Origin: JBCBDX01 sp039822005
GTDB taxonomy: Bacteria > Pseudomonadota > Alphaproteobacteria > Rhizobiales > Rhizobiaceae
DNA length: 64,000 nt
NCBI GenBank assembly: GCA_039822005.1
Contig: JBCBMZ010000002.1
Location: 1 to 64,000, forward strand
Direction: 5' to 3'
This document shows positions 42,879 to 51,363 of this stretch, in pieces (position 1 is the first letter of the stretch; every line of letters starts with the position of its first letter). Below the pieces are notes generated by a model. The model was given only the letters and a program-made list of their open reading frames with translations, was not told the origin of the DNA and searched no databases. A program made the position numbers and the translations under genes.

Positions 42879-45224
42879 ATGGATTTGACGTTTCTGGCAT
42901 TTTTTGTGCCGTTTCTTGCGGCCGCGCTCGCACCTCTGGCCATTCGGGTCATGGGGCACAACGGCGCATGGTTGTTGGCGATCTTTCCGGCTTTTTTGTT
43001 TTGGCACTGGACAGGTTACTTGCCCGAGATCGCCGCGGGTGAACGTGCCACTGGCGGATACCCTTGGGTGCCGTCTTTCAACATCAATTTCTCTTGGTTC
43101 ATCGACGGTCTGTCGCTGGTTTTTGCGCTTTTGATCACCGGTATCGGCACACTGATCGTGCTTTATGCGGGCGGATACATGAAAGGCCACCCGCAGCAAG
43201 GACGTTTCTTGAGCTTTATCTTGATGTTCATGGGGGCCATGCAAGGGCTTGTCCTTTCCGACTCATTCTTCATGTTTTTTGTCTTCTGGGAGTTGACCTC
43301 GATCACGTCATTCCTGCTGATCGGGTTCAAGCATGAAGCCGAAAAGTCTCGGCGCTCCGCAACCCAGGCGTTGGTGGTGACTGGCGCAGGCGGCCTTGTC
43401 TTGCTCGCGGGCCTGATTGTTATATGGAATGTCACCGGCGTTTCCGAATTTTCGCTTCTATTGTCTTCCGGAGACATTTTGCGTGAAAGCCCGTTTTATC
43501 TGGCAGCGCTGATCCTGGTTCTGTGCGGCGCGTTTACAAAATCCGCGCAATTCCCTCTGCACTTCTGGCTTCCCAACGCCATGGAAGCCCCGACGCCGGT
43601 CTCTGCCTATCTCCACTCAGCGACAATGGTCAAAGCTGGCGTCTACCTTTTGATGCGGCTGAACCCGGCGATGGGCGAAACAATTGCATGGGAAACAGTT
43701 TTGCCTCTCTTTGGTGGGACAACGCTTTTGGTCGGCACGGTTTTGGCTGTTCGGCAAACCGACTTGAAGTTGATGCTGGCTTATACGACTGTTGCCTCGC
43801 TGGGTCTGCTGGTCATGTTGACCGGCTTTGGTAGCCACAAGGCGGTGGAAGGAGCTGTCCTTTATCTGATCGCTCACTCGCTCTTCAAAGGGGCGCTTTT
43901 CATGGTGGCGGGCAATGTGGACCATGAGGCCGGCACGCGTGACGTACGCAAGCTCGGTGGTTTGTTGGCTCTCATGCCGATCACATTTGGGGCTGCCATC
44001 TTGTCAGCCCTTTCCATGGGGGGGCTGCCGCCCATGACGGGCTTTCTCGCCAAGGAGGAAATCTACTACGGCACCGCGCTGGCCGATCCTTGGTCGATCT
44101 TGGTCACGGTCGTGGCAATCGCCGGTAACGCGCTTATGTTTGTGATAGGTTTTGTCGTTGCACTCAAGCCCTTCCTAGGGCCGAAGGTCGAAACCCCCAA
44201 AAACGCCCATGAAGCGCCGACAATGATGCTTGCCGGGCCGGTCATTCTCGCGCTGGCAAGCTTGATATCTGCCCTCTTGGCCTCGTCTTATCACGCCTAT
44301 TTCTCCAGTCCGATGGCAAGTGCGGTGATAGGCGAAGCTGTGAAGATCAAGATTTCACTGGTGCCCAAACTCGGCGCGCCCTTGTATCTTTCGATCCTGA
44401 CGATCTTTCTGGGCGCTTTGCTTTATTGGCAGGTCGATCGGATAAGATTGGTGCTTGTCAGGATGATCCGGTTCTGGGGACCAGACGAGGGTTTCGATCA
44501 ACTGATCAGCGCCATTATCCGCGGAGCAGTGGGTGTTACCCGTTTTGTCCAGGGCGGGCGTCTGGAAGTCTATTTGACGGTGACCTTTGCACTATTTGCC
44601 ATATTCACATTGAGCACGATGGCAGTACATGCCGAGTGGCCCGCGATGCCGGCGATGCCGCAAATGTTTTTCTATGAATGGGCAATCGTGTTGATAGCAG
44701 TGGTGGGCATTGTTGCCATCGTCTGGGCCAAAGACAGGCTGACCGCCATCGTCTCGCTGGGCATTCAAGGTTTTGCCGTGGCAGTGATATTCTTGCTCAA
44801 CGGCGCACCGGACCTCTCATTCACCCAATTCATGGTCGAGACCTTGTCGGTCGTTGTATTGGCTCTGGTGATGACGCGTTTGAAGCTTTCTCCGGCTGAT
44901 CACAGGTCTTGGTCACAGGTGTGGTTGGATGGCTCAATTGCATTGGCCGGCGGTGTCGCGCTGAGCCTCATTTTATTAAGCGTGTTACAGCAACCGCTCG
45001 ATCCGGCTCTATCGGACTTCTTTGCCCAATATTCCTATACGATCGCTCAAGGCAAAAATATTGTGAACGTCATTCTCGTTGATTTCCGTGGTATTGATAC
45101 GTTTGGTGAAATCGGTGTCGTTATGGTCTCCGGGCTCGCGATCCTCGCCTTGATCCGCATCGTGCCCAAGGAGCGACGTCGCGCCGCCTTGGCCGGTGTT
45201 GCCAACAGTGGGGACGATGAGTGA
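42879..45224 (+). CDS. mnhA: multisubunit Na+/H+ antiporter subunit A
   Basis: A 781-residue membrane protein with about 20 helices, homologous to NADH dehydrogenase subunit 5. Conserved parts include the LSDSFFMFFVFWELTSITSFLLIGF block with the ion-path Glu, LPNAMEAPTPVSAYLHSATMVKAGVYLL, HSLFKGALFMVAGNVDHEAGTRD and a C-terminal DUF4040-like stretch (GAPDLSFTQFMVETLSVVVL). It forms the main proton/sodium pathway of the Mrp complex. Either GTG 42876 or ATG 42879 may be used. TGATG joins it to mnhB. Confidence 0.94.
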   Translation: MDLTFLAFFVPFLAAALAPLAIRVMGHNGAWLLAIFPAFLFWHWTGYLPEIAAGERATGGYPWVPSFNINFSWFIDGLSLVFALLITGIGTLIVLYAGGYMKGHPQQGRFLSFILMFMGAMQGLVLSDSFFMFFVFWELTSITSFLLIGFKHEAEKSRRSATQALVVTGAGGLVLLAGLIVIWNVTGVSEFSLLLSSGDILRESPFYLAALILVLCGAFTKSAQFPLHFWLPNAMEAPTPVSAYLHSATMVKAGVYLLMRLNPAMGETIAWETVLPLFGGTTLLVGTVLAVRQTDLKLMLAYTTVASLGLLVMLTGFGSHKAVEGAVLYLIAHSLFKGALFMVAGNVDHEAGTRDVRKLGGLLALMPITFGAAILSALSMGGLPPMTGFLAKEEIYYGTALADPWSILVTVVAIAGNALMFVIGFVVALKPFLGPKVETPKNAHEAPTMMLAGPVILALASLISALLASSYHAYFSSPMASAVIGEAVKIKISLVPKLGAPLYLSILTIFLGALLYWQVDRIRLVLVRMIRFWGPDEGFDQLISAIIRGAVGVTRFVQGGRLEVYLTVTFALFAIFTLSTMAVHAEWPAMPAMPQMFFYEWAIVLIAVVGIVAIVWAKDRLTAIVSLGIQGFAVAVIFLLNGAPDLSFTQFMVETLSVVVLALVMTRLKLSPADHRSWSQVWLDGSIALAGGVALSLILLSVLQQPLDPALSDFFAQYSYTIAQGKNIVNVILVDFRGIDTFGEIGVVMVSGLAILALIRIVPKERRRAALAGVANSGDDE

Positions 45225-45646
45225 TGTTGCGCACATTGATCTTCAGAGCGTCAGCTCCCTATCTGTCAGCGCTCATGATGTTGTACTCCGTCTTTGTCCT
45301 GCTGCGTGGTCACAATGAACCTGGTGGTGGATTTATTGGCGGGCTGATCGCTGCTTCCGCCTTGGCGATTTATGGTGTGGCTGTCGGGGTGTCGCCGGTG
45401 CGGCGGGCCATACGCTTCCATCCCATGGCCATTTCCGGTTTCGGCTTGTTTTTGGCGACGATCGCCGGGCTGATGTCGCTTTTCCCAGGCGTACCATTCA
45501 TGACAGGTCTTTGGATTTATCCGGCGATCTTTGGCGTTGAGCTGAAGCTGTCAACCACGCTCGTTTTCGACATTGGCGTTTATCTGGTCGTTTTGGGTTC
45601 CTTGGCGTCCACGGCGCTGGCATTGGAAGAAAGGGAGCGTGGCTGA
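45224..45646 (+). CDS. mnhB: multisubunit Na+/H+ antiporter subunit B
   Basis: A 140-residue membrane protein with four helices. The MnhB-domain signature RGHNEPGGGFIGGLI occurs near residue 28. The ATG overlaps the mnhA stop (TGATG), so translation is coupled. It is a separate gene here, not fused to subunit A as in group 2 Mrp operons. Confidence 0.94.
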   Translation: MLRTLIFRASAPYLSALMMLYSVFVLLRGHNEPGGGFIGGLIAASALAIYGVAVGVSPVRRAIRFHPMAISGFGLFLATIAGLMSLFPGVPFMTGLWIYPAIFGVELKLSTTLVFDIGVYLVVLGSLASTALALEERERG

Positions 45647-46023
45647 TGGAAATCGCAATGGTCGCGCTTACCGGCCTGTTCTTCACTGTTTCATTTTATT
45701 TGATGCTTTCGCGTCATGTCGTACGGATTATTCTTGGCGTTGCGCTCCTGTCCAACGGTGTGAATTTGACGATTTTCACCGCTGGCCGGCTGACGCGGGA
45801 AGTGCCGCCCTTTATCGCGCCAGATGCAAACTTTCCCGTCGCGGGCATTGCCAACCCTTTGCCGCAGGCATTGGTTTTGACTGCGATTGTGATCGCTTTT
45901 TCTTTCTTTGCGTTCCTGCTTGTCCTTGTTTTCCGAGCATATCAGGAATTGGGATCGGACGATTCTGAGAAGATGCGTGTCGCCGAACCGGCCGATGAAC
46001 CAGCGCCGCCGATGGGGTATTGA
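45646..46023 (+). CDS. mnhC: multisubunit Na+/H+ antiporter subunit C
   Basis: A 125-residue NuoK-like protein with three helices and the motifs RIILGVALLSNGVNLTIF and DPLPQALVLTAIVI in the form NPLPQALVLTAIVIAFSFF. A charged tail with paired prolines follows. Starts within TGATG of mnhB; GGGAG upstream. Confidence 0.94.
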   Translation: MEIAMVALTGLFFTVSFYLMLSRHVVRIILGVALLSNGVNLTIFTAGRLTREVPPFIAPDANFPVAGIANPLPQALVLTAIVIAFSFFAFLLVLVFRAYQELGSDDSEKMRVAEPADEPAPPMGY

Positions 46024-46026
46024 TCG

Positions 46027-47622
46027 ATGGCGGGTGAGGGCAAACCGAAAATTGATTTGGCAGATGCGTTTGTCTTGCCACCGCCGGAGCTAGCTGATTG
46101 GCTTGCCGTGGCACCTTTGTGCATCGGTTTTGCCTTTGGTGCGCTCTGCCTGATGATGCGCAAGGATGTGGCGCGCCAGACAACTATGGCACTGGCAGGG
46201 CTATTGCTCTTTTTCGCCAGCACCGTGGGCCTTTTCATGCATGTGTTGGAAAATGGCACTCTTGTCATGGCCATGGGTCGCTGGCTGCCGCCTTTTGGTA
46301 TCTCATTTACCGTCGATTTGATGGGCTCGATTTTCGCGTTGGCGACCGGTTTTGTTGGTCTTGCCGTTGGCGTTTATTCGATCGCCGACGTCGACAAATC
46401 TGAGCGCCGATATGGCTACTATCCGTTCCTTCTGATGATGCTTGCCGGTGTCGCCTCTGCTTTTCTCACAGGTGATATATTCAACCTTTATGTCTGGTTT
46501 GAAGTTTTGCTCATTTCGTCGTTCGGCCTTATTGTTCTCGGGTCGCGCCAGGCGCAGCTTGATGGCGCTTTGCGCTATTCCTTCTTGAACCTTGTTGCCA
46601 CAACACTGTTCCTGATCGCCGTTGCCTATACCTATGGCATTTTCGGCACGCTCAACATGGCCGATATCGCGCGTAAATCCGATGAGATGAGCGAGGTGGG
46701 GCCTCGCGCAACGGTTGCGGCCCTGTTCCTGTTTGCTTTCGCGATGAAAGCCGCCGCATTCCCCGTCAACGCCTGGCTGCCTGCCTCGTATCATACGCCA
46801 TTGATTTCCGTCTCAGCCGTCTTTGCCGGGCTTTTGACAAAGGTCGGCGTATACGCACTTTTACGTTTGTTTATGACGATGTTTCCCGGTGACCTGCCTG
46901 ATCTTTCCTTGACCATCGCAGTCGTCGCCGCTTTGACCATGGTTCTTGGCTCTCTTGGCGCGTTGGCGCAAACCGATATGCGCCGGGCGCTCGGCTTTAT
47001 CGTTATCTCCGGTATCGGTATTATGTTGGCGGGGTTGCCGCTTGCCAGCGAGACGAGCCTGACGGGGTCAGTTTTCTACGCCATGCATTCCATGGTCATC
47101 ATGACAGCGCTATATCTCATGATCGGCATTATGGGCCAGCAAATGGGCTCGTTTGACCTTTATCGGGCCGGTGGCCTTTACGCACGTTACCCGGTTCTGG
47201 CCTTTGCTTTCTTCATCGCCCTTTTGTCCGCTTCCGGCTTGCCGCCGCTTTCTGGACTTTGGCCTAAAATCTATTTGGTCAAAGCATCCATTGACGTTGG
47301 GATTTGGTGGTTGGCTGCGGCGATATTGATATCCGGTTTGCTCACCACCATCGCACTGGTGCGCATCTTCAGTTTCTCGTTTTGGCGCAGTGAGCCCGAA
47401 GGTCCTGAACAAAACCACCGGGTAGCAATTGATAGGCCGGGCCTTTATGCAACCTATACCTTGATTGGGGCCAGCATTGTCGCCGGGCTTTATCCCGAAC
47501 CCTTCATTCAAGTCGCGGATCGGGTGGCGTTCGAACTGCTACACCCGGTTGGCTACATCGAAGCGGTTTTCGGACCCGAAAGCACGGAAGCGTCGATCCA
47601 AGTACTGGAGGCTGTGCAATGA
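46027..47622 (+). CDS. mnhD: multisubunit Na+/H+ antiporter subunit D
   Basis: A 531-residue NADH dehydrogenase subunit 2/4-like membrane protein with 14 or so helices. GDIFNLYVWFEVLLISSFGLIVLG contains the expected ion-path Glu; FAMKAAAFPVNAWLPASYHTP carries the conserved Lys and Pro. About 30 extra hydrophilic residues precede the first helix. Works with subunit A in proton translocation. ATG overlap joins it to mnhE. Confidence 0.94.
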   Translation: MAGEGKPKIDLADAFVLPPPELADWLAVAPLCIGFAFGALCLMMRKDVARQTTMALAGLLLFFASTVGLFMHVLENGTLVMAMGRWLPPFGISFTVDLMGSIFALATGFVGLAVGVYSIADVDKSERRYGYYPFLLMMLAGVASAFLTGDIFNLYVWFEVLLISSFGLIVLGSRQAQLDGALRYSFLNLVATTLFLIAVAYTYGIFGTLNMADIARKSDEMSEVGPRATVAALFLFAFAMKAAAFPVNAWLPASYHTPLISVSAVFAGLLTKVGVYALLRLFMTMFPGDLPDLSLTIAVVAALTMVLGSLGALAQTDMRRALGFIVISGIGIMLAGLPLASETSLTGSVFYAMHSMVIMTALYLMIGIMGQQMGSFDLYRAGGLYARYPVLAFAFFIALLSASGLPPLSGLWPKIYLVKASIDVGIWWLAAAILISGLLTTIALVRIFSFSFWRSEPEGPEQNHRVAIDRPGLYATYTLIGASIVAGLYPEPFIQVADRVAFELLHPVGYIEAVFGPESTEASIQVLEAVQ

Positions 47623-48095
47623 ACCTATTGCTCGCCAATGTGCTTTTGGCGCTCGCATGGGCGGGTGTTTCCGGATCCTTCGGGTTGGCCAATCTGCTGT
47701 TTGGGTTCTTTCTTGGCGCGCTGGCGCTGTCGCTGATACGAGAGCAGGTCGGTTCGGTCGGGTATTTTTCAAGATTGCGCCGGGTTGCTTCGTTAGCACT
47801 TTTGTTTGTCTACGAGCTGGTTTTATCGGCATCGCGTGTCGCCTGGCTCGTCATCAATCCAGCGCCTATGAACCTTAAACCAGGTATCATTGCCTACCCT
47901 TTGAAGGTGGACCGCGATTTTGAGATTACGCTTTTGGCAAACCTCATTACGCTGACGCCGGGAACGCTATCCGTCGATGTTTCCAGCGACCGCACAAAGC
48001 TGTTTATTCATGCTCTTGACTGTTCGGATCCGGATACGATCAAGGAAGACATCGCCAATGGGTTTGAACGTAAGATTCTGGAGGCGTTCCGGTGA
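47619..48095 (+). CDS. mnhE: multisubunit Na+/H+ antiporter subunit E
   Basis: A 158-residue protein with two to three N-terminal helices and a soluble C-terminal domain. The conserved LITLTPGTLSVDVSSDRTKLFIHALD segment identifies MnhE. GGAGG precedes the ATG, which overlaps the mnhD stop by 4 nt. Confidence 0.94.
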   Translation: MNLLLANVLLALAWAGVSGSFGLANLLFGFFLGALALSLIREQVGSVGYFSRLRRVASLALLFVYELVLSASRVAWLVINPAPMNLKPGIIAYPLKVDRDFEITLLANLITLTPGTLSVDVSSDRTKLFIHALDCSDPDTIKEDIANGFERKILEAFR

Positions 48096-48481
48096 GTCCT
48101 CAAGCCTATCTCGATTTTGCAGTACAGGCGGCGTTCGTCCTGCTAAGTGTTTCTTTTATCATCACGGTAGCGCGCGTCATCAAAGGGCCTACCTTGCCAG
48201 ATCGGGTATTGGCACTGGACTTGCTCGTTGCTGCCGCCATCGGATTTATCGCCGTTTTGGGGATCAAAACCGGTTTTACGCTCTACATTGATATTGCAAT
48301 TGCATTGGGCTTGGTTGGCTTTTTGGCTACAGTTGCATTCGCCCGATTTATTATTTCGCGAGGTCAGCGTGCAGATGGCACGCCCGCGTGTGAACCAGGT
48401 AGCGTTGATTTTATGGAGAGTAAATCTGTCCCAGCTGCGGAACCTGTTGCGATGAAACAGGAGGTAACCAATAATGCTTGA
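48092..48481 (+). CDS. mnhF: multisubunit Na+/H+ antiporter subunit F
   Basis: A 129-residue protein with three helices and the MnhF motif RVIKGPTLPDRVLALDLL near residue 30. A hydrophilic tail of about 40 residues is longer than usual. Starts with GTG in a GTGA overlap with mnhE and has GGAGG upstream. Confidence 0.94.
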   Translation: MSPQAYLDFAVQAAFVLLSVSFIITVARVIKGPTLPDRVLALDLLVAAAIGFIAVLGIKTGFTLYIDIAIALGLVGFLATVAFARFIISRGQRADGTPACEPGSVDFMESKSVPAAEPVAMKQEVTNNA

Positions 48482-48800
48482 AAACGTTGCTTTGATTGCA
48501 TCTGGAACCCTGGTGCTGATTGGCGCTCTGTTCGGATTGGCGGCGGCACTGGGCCTTTGGCGATTTCCCGATATTTACACACGTATGCATTCTGCATCTA
48601 AAGCAGGTACACTGGGTTCTGGTTTACTGTTAATTGCCATCGCTGTTCATGATGGCGAAACTTCTACTGTTTTGCGTGCAACTGCCGGTGTCCTGTTCTT
48701 TTTGCTCACGGCCCCAATTTCTGCACATCTCCTTGCAAAAGCTGCATACTCCGTTGGCTACGGGCTTGATAAAAGCAGTGTTCGGGACGAAATGAAGTAA
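48474..48800 (+). CDS. mnhG: multisubunit Na+/H+ antiporter subunit G
   Basis: A 108-residue protein with three helices and the motif LGLWRFPDIYTRMHSASKAGTLG given here as the FPDIYTRMH core, the mark of MnhG. An excellent AGGAGG lies 9 nt before the ATG, inside the end of mnhF. Last gene of the seven-gene operon, which sustains Na+ export and pH homeostasis. Confidence 0.94.
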   Translation: MLENVALIASGTLVLIGALFGLAAALGLWRFPDIYTRMHSASKAGTLGSGLLLIAIAVHDGETSTVLRATAGVLFFLLTAPISAHLLAKAAYSVGYGLDKSSVRDEMK

Positions 48801-48821
48801 TATTTGTATTATATTTGTAAG
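48800..48821. repeat. tandem 11-bp AT-rich repeats in the mucR upstream region
   Basis: ATATTTGTATT is followed directly by ATATTTGTAAG. The block begins at the mnhG stop codon and lies about 125 bp before mucR. It is rich in TpA steps, the kind of DNA that MucR proteins are known to prefer, so it is a candidate autoregulatory site. Confidence 0.45.
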
Positions 48822-48894
48822 ATAAATTTCTTATTTCTCGTAGTGAAAGTTCGTTTAGATTACAAAATTTAGTATTGATGTATTCATCGTGAAA

Positions 48895-48914
48895 CCTTAT
48901 AGAAAGGTATAAGG
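48895..48914. promoter_or_regulatory. 7-bp inverted repeat in the mucR leader
   Basis: CCTTATA and TATAAGG flank a 6-nt spacer (GAAAGG), perfectly matched. It ends 31 nt before the mucR ATG, so it could be an operator or an RNA hairpin near the ribosome-binding site. Confidence 0.4.
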
Positions 48915-48945
48915 GGCAATAAGAATCACAATTACGGAGCCTCAA

Positions 48946-49377
48946 ATGGAAAATTACGATGAAATGGAGAACGCTGTGGAGCAGTCAGTTTTAGTAGAGC
49001 TGACGGCGGACATCGTTTCTGCATATGTTGGCAACAATGCGGTAACTGCCGCTGATTTGCCCGTACTGATTACACAAGTTCACAAAGCCCTTGGCGAGAC
49101 AGCTGCGAGCGTCGTTGAACCGGTCGAAGAAGAGCGTCCGGAACCTGCTGTTAACCCGAAGAAATCCGTGACGCGCGACTACATCATTTGTCTGGAAGAC
49201 GGGAAAAAGTTCAAGTCATTGAAGCGTCACTTGAGCAGCCATTATAACATGTCACCGGAAGAATATCGCAAGCGTTGGGACCTTCCTTCTGACTATCCCA
49301 TGGTCGCGCCGTCCTATGCTGAAAAACGTTCTCAGCTGGCCCGTCAATCCGGTCTTGGACGCAAACGCGGAAAATAA
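48946..49377 (+). CDS. mucR: MucR/Ros family transcriptional regulator
   Basis: A 143-residue regulator with the prokaryotic zinc finger. The sequence CLEDGKKFKSLKRHLSSHY shows Cys-X2-Asp-X9-His-X3-His, the MucR variant where Asp replaces the second Cys of Ros. It is followed by the conserved MSPEEYRKRWDLPSDYPMVAP. MucR proteins silence AT-rich DNA and control exopolysaccharide, motility, and cell-cycle or virulence genes in rhizobia and Brucella. GGAG lies 6 nt before the ATG. A strong terminator follows, and the AT-rich 145-bp upstream region has repeat structures that suit autoregulation. Confidence 0.94.
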   Translation: MENYDEMENAVEQSVLVELTADIVSAYVGNNAVTAADLPVLITQVHKALGETAASVVEPVEEERPEPAVNPKKSVTRDYIICLEDGKKFKSLKRHLSSHYNMSPEEYRKRWDLPSDYPMVAPSYAEKRSQLARQSGLGRKRGK

Positions 49378-49428
49378 AAGTTGATGCCGGCGTCACGCTA
49401 AACGCGTGTGACGTGAGCAGTTTATTCA

Positions 49429-49468
49429 AATAAGGCGGTCTCACTTGGTTGAGAGCGCCTTATTTTTT
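49429..49468 (+). terminator. strong Rho-independent terminator after mucR
   Basis: A 15-position stem with one G-G mismatch (AATAAGGCG-TCTCA / TGAGA-CGCCTTATT), 6-nt loop and a T-rich tail. It isolates mucR from the next gene and shows that an open frame beginning at 49445 is not a real start. Confidence 0.88.
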
Positions 49469-49564
49469 ATCATGCCGTTTTTGCGGTCGATAAGTTTCTT
49501 TGAGAACTTTTTCCAGTTCGAGAAAAGCAAGAAAATTCAACACGATCCCTATTTGAAAGACAAT

Positions 49565-49600
49565 ATTCCTATCGTTCTGCATTTGAGAAATGATAGGAAT
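49565..49600. promoter_or_regulatory. 9-bp perfect inverted repeat in the leader of the DnaA-like gene
   Basis: ATTCCTATC at 49565-49573 and GATAGGAAT at 49592-49600 are separated by 18 bp and end 21 nt before the start codon. The spacing puts the half-sites about 2.5 helical turns apart. Candidate operator, or an mRNA stem near the ribosome-binding site. Confidence 0.5.
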
Positions 49601-49621
49601 AAAATCATAAATGGGGTAGCT

Positions 49622-50077
49622 ATGAACAGCAATGCGATTGCCGGGGCACGGCACCGACTTGTCAGGGATACGCGAGACATTAATCCTGCGCACTTGGCGG
49701 TCGATTCAAATCAAGTCTCGACCACCGGAGGAAATTCCGATGGACACGAGCAGGCCATTTGCTTGTGTGACGGTCTGATTAACCTCCTATCGGAGACGCT
49801 TGAAGTTCCGTCGCGACTATTGCGCTCGACGTCAAGGTGCAATGCTTCTGTAGCGCGCGCGCGGCAAATCGGCATGTATCTCGCTCATGTTTCGCTGGGT
49901 CTGACCATGGCGCAGGTAGCCTCCGGTTTCGCGCGCAACAAGAGCACCGTCGTTCACGCTTGTCATACGATCGAAGACCTTCGTGACGATGAAGATTTCG
50001 ACGCCTTCGTGGCCCGCCAAGAACGAATTATCAATATCATCACGGAGGGGTACTGGGATGCGCGCAAAGATAGATAG
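49622..50077 (+). CDS. stand-alone DnaA domain IV-like helix-turn-helix protein
   Basis: A 151-residue protein whose residues about 55-140 match the C-terminal DNA-binding domain of the initiator DnaA. It has ARQIGMYLAHVSLGLTMAQVA and FARNKSTVVHACHTIEDL, the latter matching the DnaA signature (GGRDHTTVLHACRKIE) that reads DnaA boxes. There is no AAA+ domain, so it is not DnaA itself and could compete for or modulate DnaA boxes; this is inferred. The ATG at 49622 follows GGGGTAGCT. It overlaps the next gene by 20 nt. The pairing with mucR and the DUF6456-like gene appears common in Hyphomicrobiales. Confidence 0.85.
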   Translation: MNSNAIAGARHRLVRDTRDINPAHLAVDSNQVSTTGGNSDGHEQAICLCDGLINLLSETLEVPSRLLRSTSRCNASVARARQIGMYLAHVSLGLTMAQVASGFARNKSTVVHACHTIEDLRDDEDFDAFVARQERIINIITEGYWDARKDR

Positions 50078-50888
50078 GGAAACTGAAACGAAGCTCAAAA
50101 CGAGGCTTCTCAAATTTCTCAAAGGCAATGCGGCAACGGTTCAGGTGGCGCGTGACGGCCATACGGCGCTCATCGAGCGTAAAGATTCCCGGATGCTCAA
50201 ACTGCCCCTCAACATGATCAACGTAGCTCTCAGTGACGGCCTCATTTTGCAACGGGGAAAGCGCAAGTGTGGTGAGTTGCTCGAAGTTCAGCTCAGTCCA
50301 GAGGGCGAGGCCAAGGCCAAGGCCAAGGCTCGAGCAAAGGTAGCCAAAGACGCGCCAGTAACGCCGAATCGTGCAGAAGGCTCTACTGAGACAAAGGCAA
50401 CAGGTCTGATCGTCAATGATGGTTCGCCGCTGGCACGCTTGTATTTCTTCGGGCAAAAGGCGGGGAGAAGCTGGCTGAGCAAGGAAGAGTTTCATGCTGG
50501 AGAGCGGTTACGTGTGGACTTTGAAAAAAGCCAGGTATCCCCAAGCTTGGGAATTGATTGGGATGCATTTGGCATGCCCCGTGCGCGTTCGGGTGCTGGC
50601 GGACAAGCAAGTGCCAGTGACTTTGCCGACGCGGCCCGCAAAAGACTGACGCAAGCGCTCGCAATCGTGGGGCCTGAAATGGCTGGCCTGCTTTTGGACG
50701 TATGTTGTTTCTTGAAAGGTTTGGAGCGTGTGGAAAGTGAGCGGGGATGGCCGCGACGATCTGCCAAGCTATTGCTCAAGGTTGCCTTGGCCAGCCTCGA
50801 CAGACACTATAATCCGCAGCCGGTGCAAGTCGCCAATCACCTTCGAGCGTGGAGCGCCGAACCTGCCAGTGACGAGATCAGTGCATGA
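50058..50888 (+). CDS. DUF6456-like helix-turn-helix protein
   Basis: A 276-residue basic protein. The N-terminal region (1-75) resembles a winged helix with KTRLLKFLKGNAATVQVARD; a Lys/Ala/Glu linker follows (about 80-105, five EAKAKAKA-like units). The C-terminal domain (115-270) has SWLSKEEFHAGERLRVDFEKS and LLLDVCCFLKGLERVESERGWPRRSAKLLLKVALASLDRHY, split here as its two conserved blocks, typical of DUF6456. GGAGGGG precedes the ATG at 50058. Coupled to the DnaA-like gene, so the two may act together on DNA. Function unknown. Confidence 0.8.
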   Translation: MRAKIDRETETKLKTRLLKFLKGNAATVQVARDGHTALIERKDSRMLKLPLNMINVALSDGLILQRGKRKCGELLEVQLSPEGEAKAKAKARAKVAKDAPVTPNRAEGSTETKATGLIVNDGSPLARLYFFGQKAGRSWLSKEEFHAGERLRVDFEKSQVSPSLGIDWDAFGMPRARSGAGGQASASDFADAARKRLTQALAIVGPEMAGLLLDVCCFLKGLERVESERGWPRRSAKLLLKVALASLDRHYNPQPVQVANHLRAWSAEPASDEISA

Positions 50889-51300
50889 TCGCCGCGTTTG
50901 CAGTGTGCTTCATCCGGTCAATCATCGCACGAAGTCCGTTGGATCGTTGCGGAGTTAAATGTTCATCGAGCCCCAGCGATTTGACGGTTGATTCAATATC
51001 AAAATCGTGGATCTCGCTGGCGCGCTTGCCTGACAGTGCAATGATCATGATCGCCACAAGACCGCGGACAATATGAGCATCTGAGTCACCTGAGAAACGG
51101 ATGGTTGGATCAGCGGCGCCGTCAACATCTGCATGTAGCCACACCTGACTGACGCAGCCATTGACCTTGTGAACCTCGTCACGGAATTGTTCCGGGTAGG
51201 GCGGCAATCCCTGGCCCAGCTCGATCACATACCGGTACCGATCCTCCCAGTCGTCCAATAGCGAGAAATTGCCCACCAGTTCATCAATCGTTGTTTCCAT
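50878..51300 (-). CDS. sufE: SufE family cysteine desulfuration protein
   Basis: A 140-residue sulfur acceptor that takes persulfide sulfur from SufS and passes it to the SufBCD scaffold during Fe-S cluster assembly. The active Cys49 lies in HKVNGCVSQVWL; IRFSGDSDAHIVRGLVAI and LTPQRSNGLRAMIDRM are further SufE blocks. AGGAG 6 nt before ATG 51300 sets the start. Its 3' end overlaps the convergent DUF6456-like gene by 11 nt. No other suf gene is nearby. Confidence 0.94.
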   Translation of the reverse strand: METTIDELVGNFSLLDDWEDRYRYVIELGQGLPPYPEQFRDEVHKVNGCVSQVWLHADVDGAADPTIRFSGDSDAHIVRGLVAIMIIALSGKRASEIHDFDIESTVKSLGLDEHLTPQRSNGLRAMIDRMKHTANAAIMH

Positions 51301-51363
51301 CGTTTGCTCCTTGCCCGATGAACTAGTTCCATCGACTGGACACGGCAAGTGCGGCAATGGTGA

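Noticed and set aside
49445..49621. 59-residue N-terminal extension of the DnaA-like protein
   Set aside because: The first codon lies inside the terminator of mucR and the peptide is low in sense; ATG 49622 has a ribosome-binding site.
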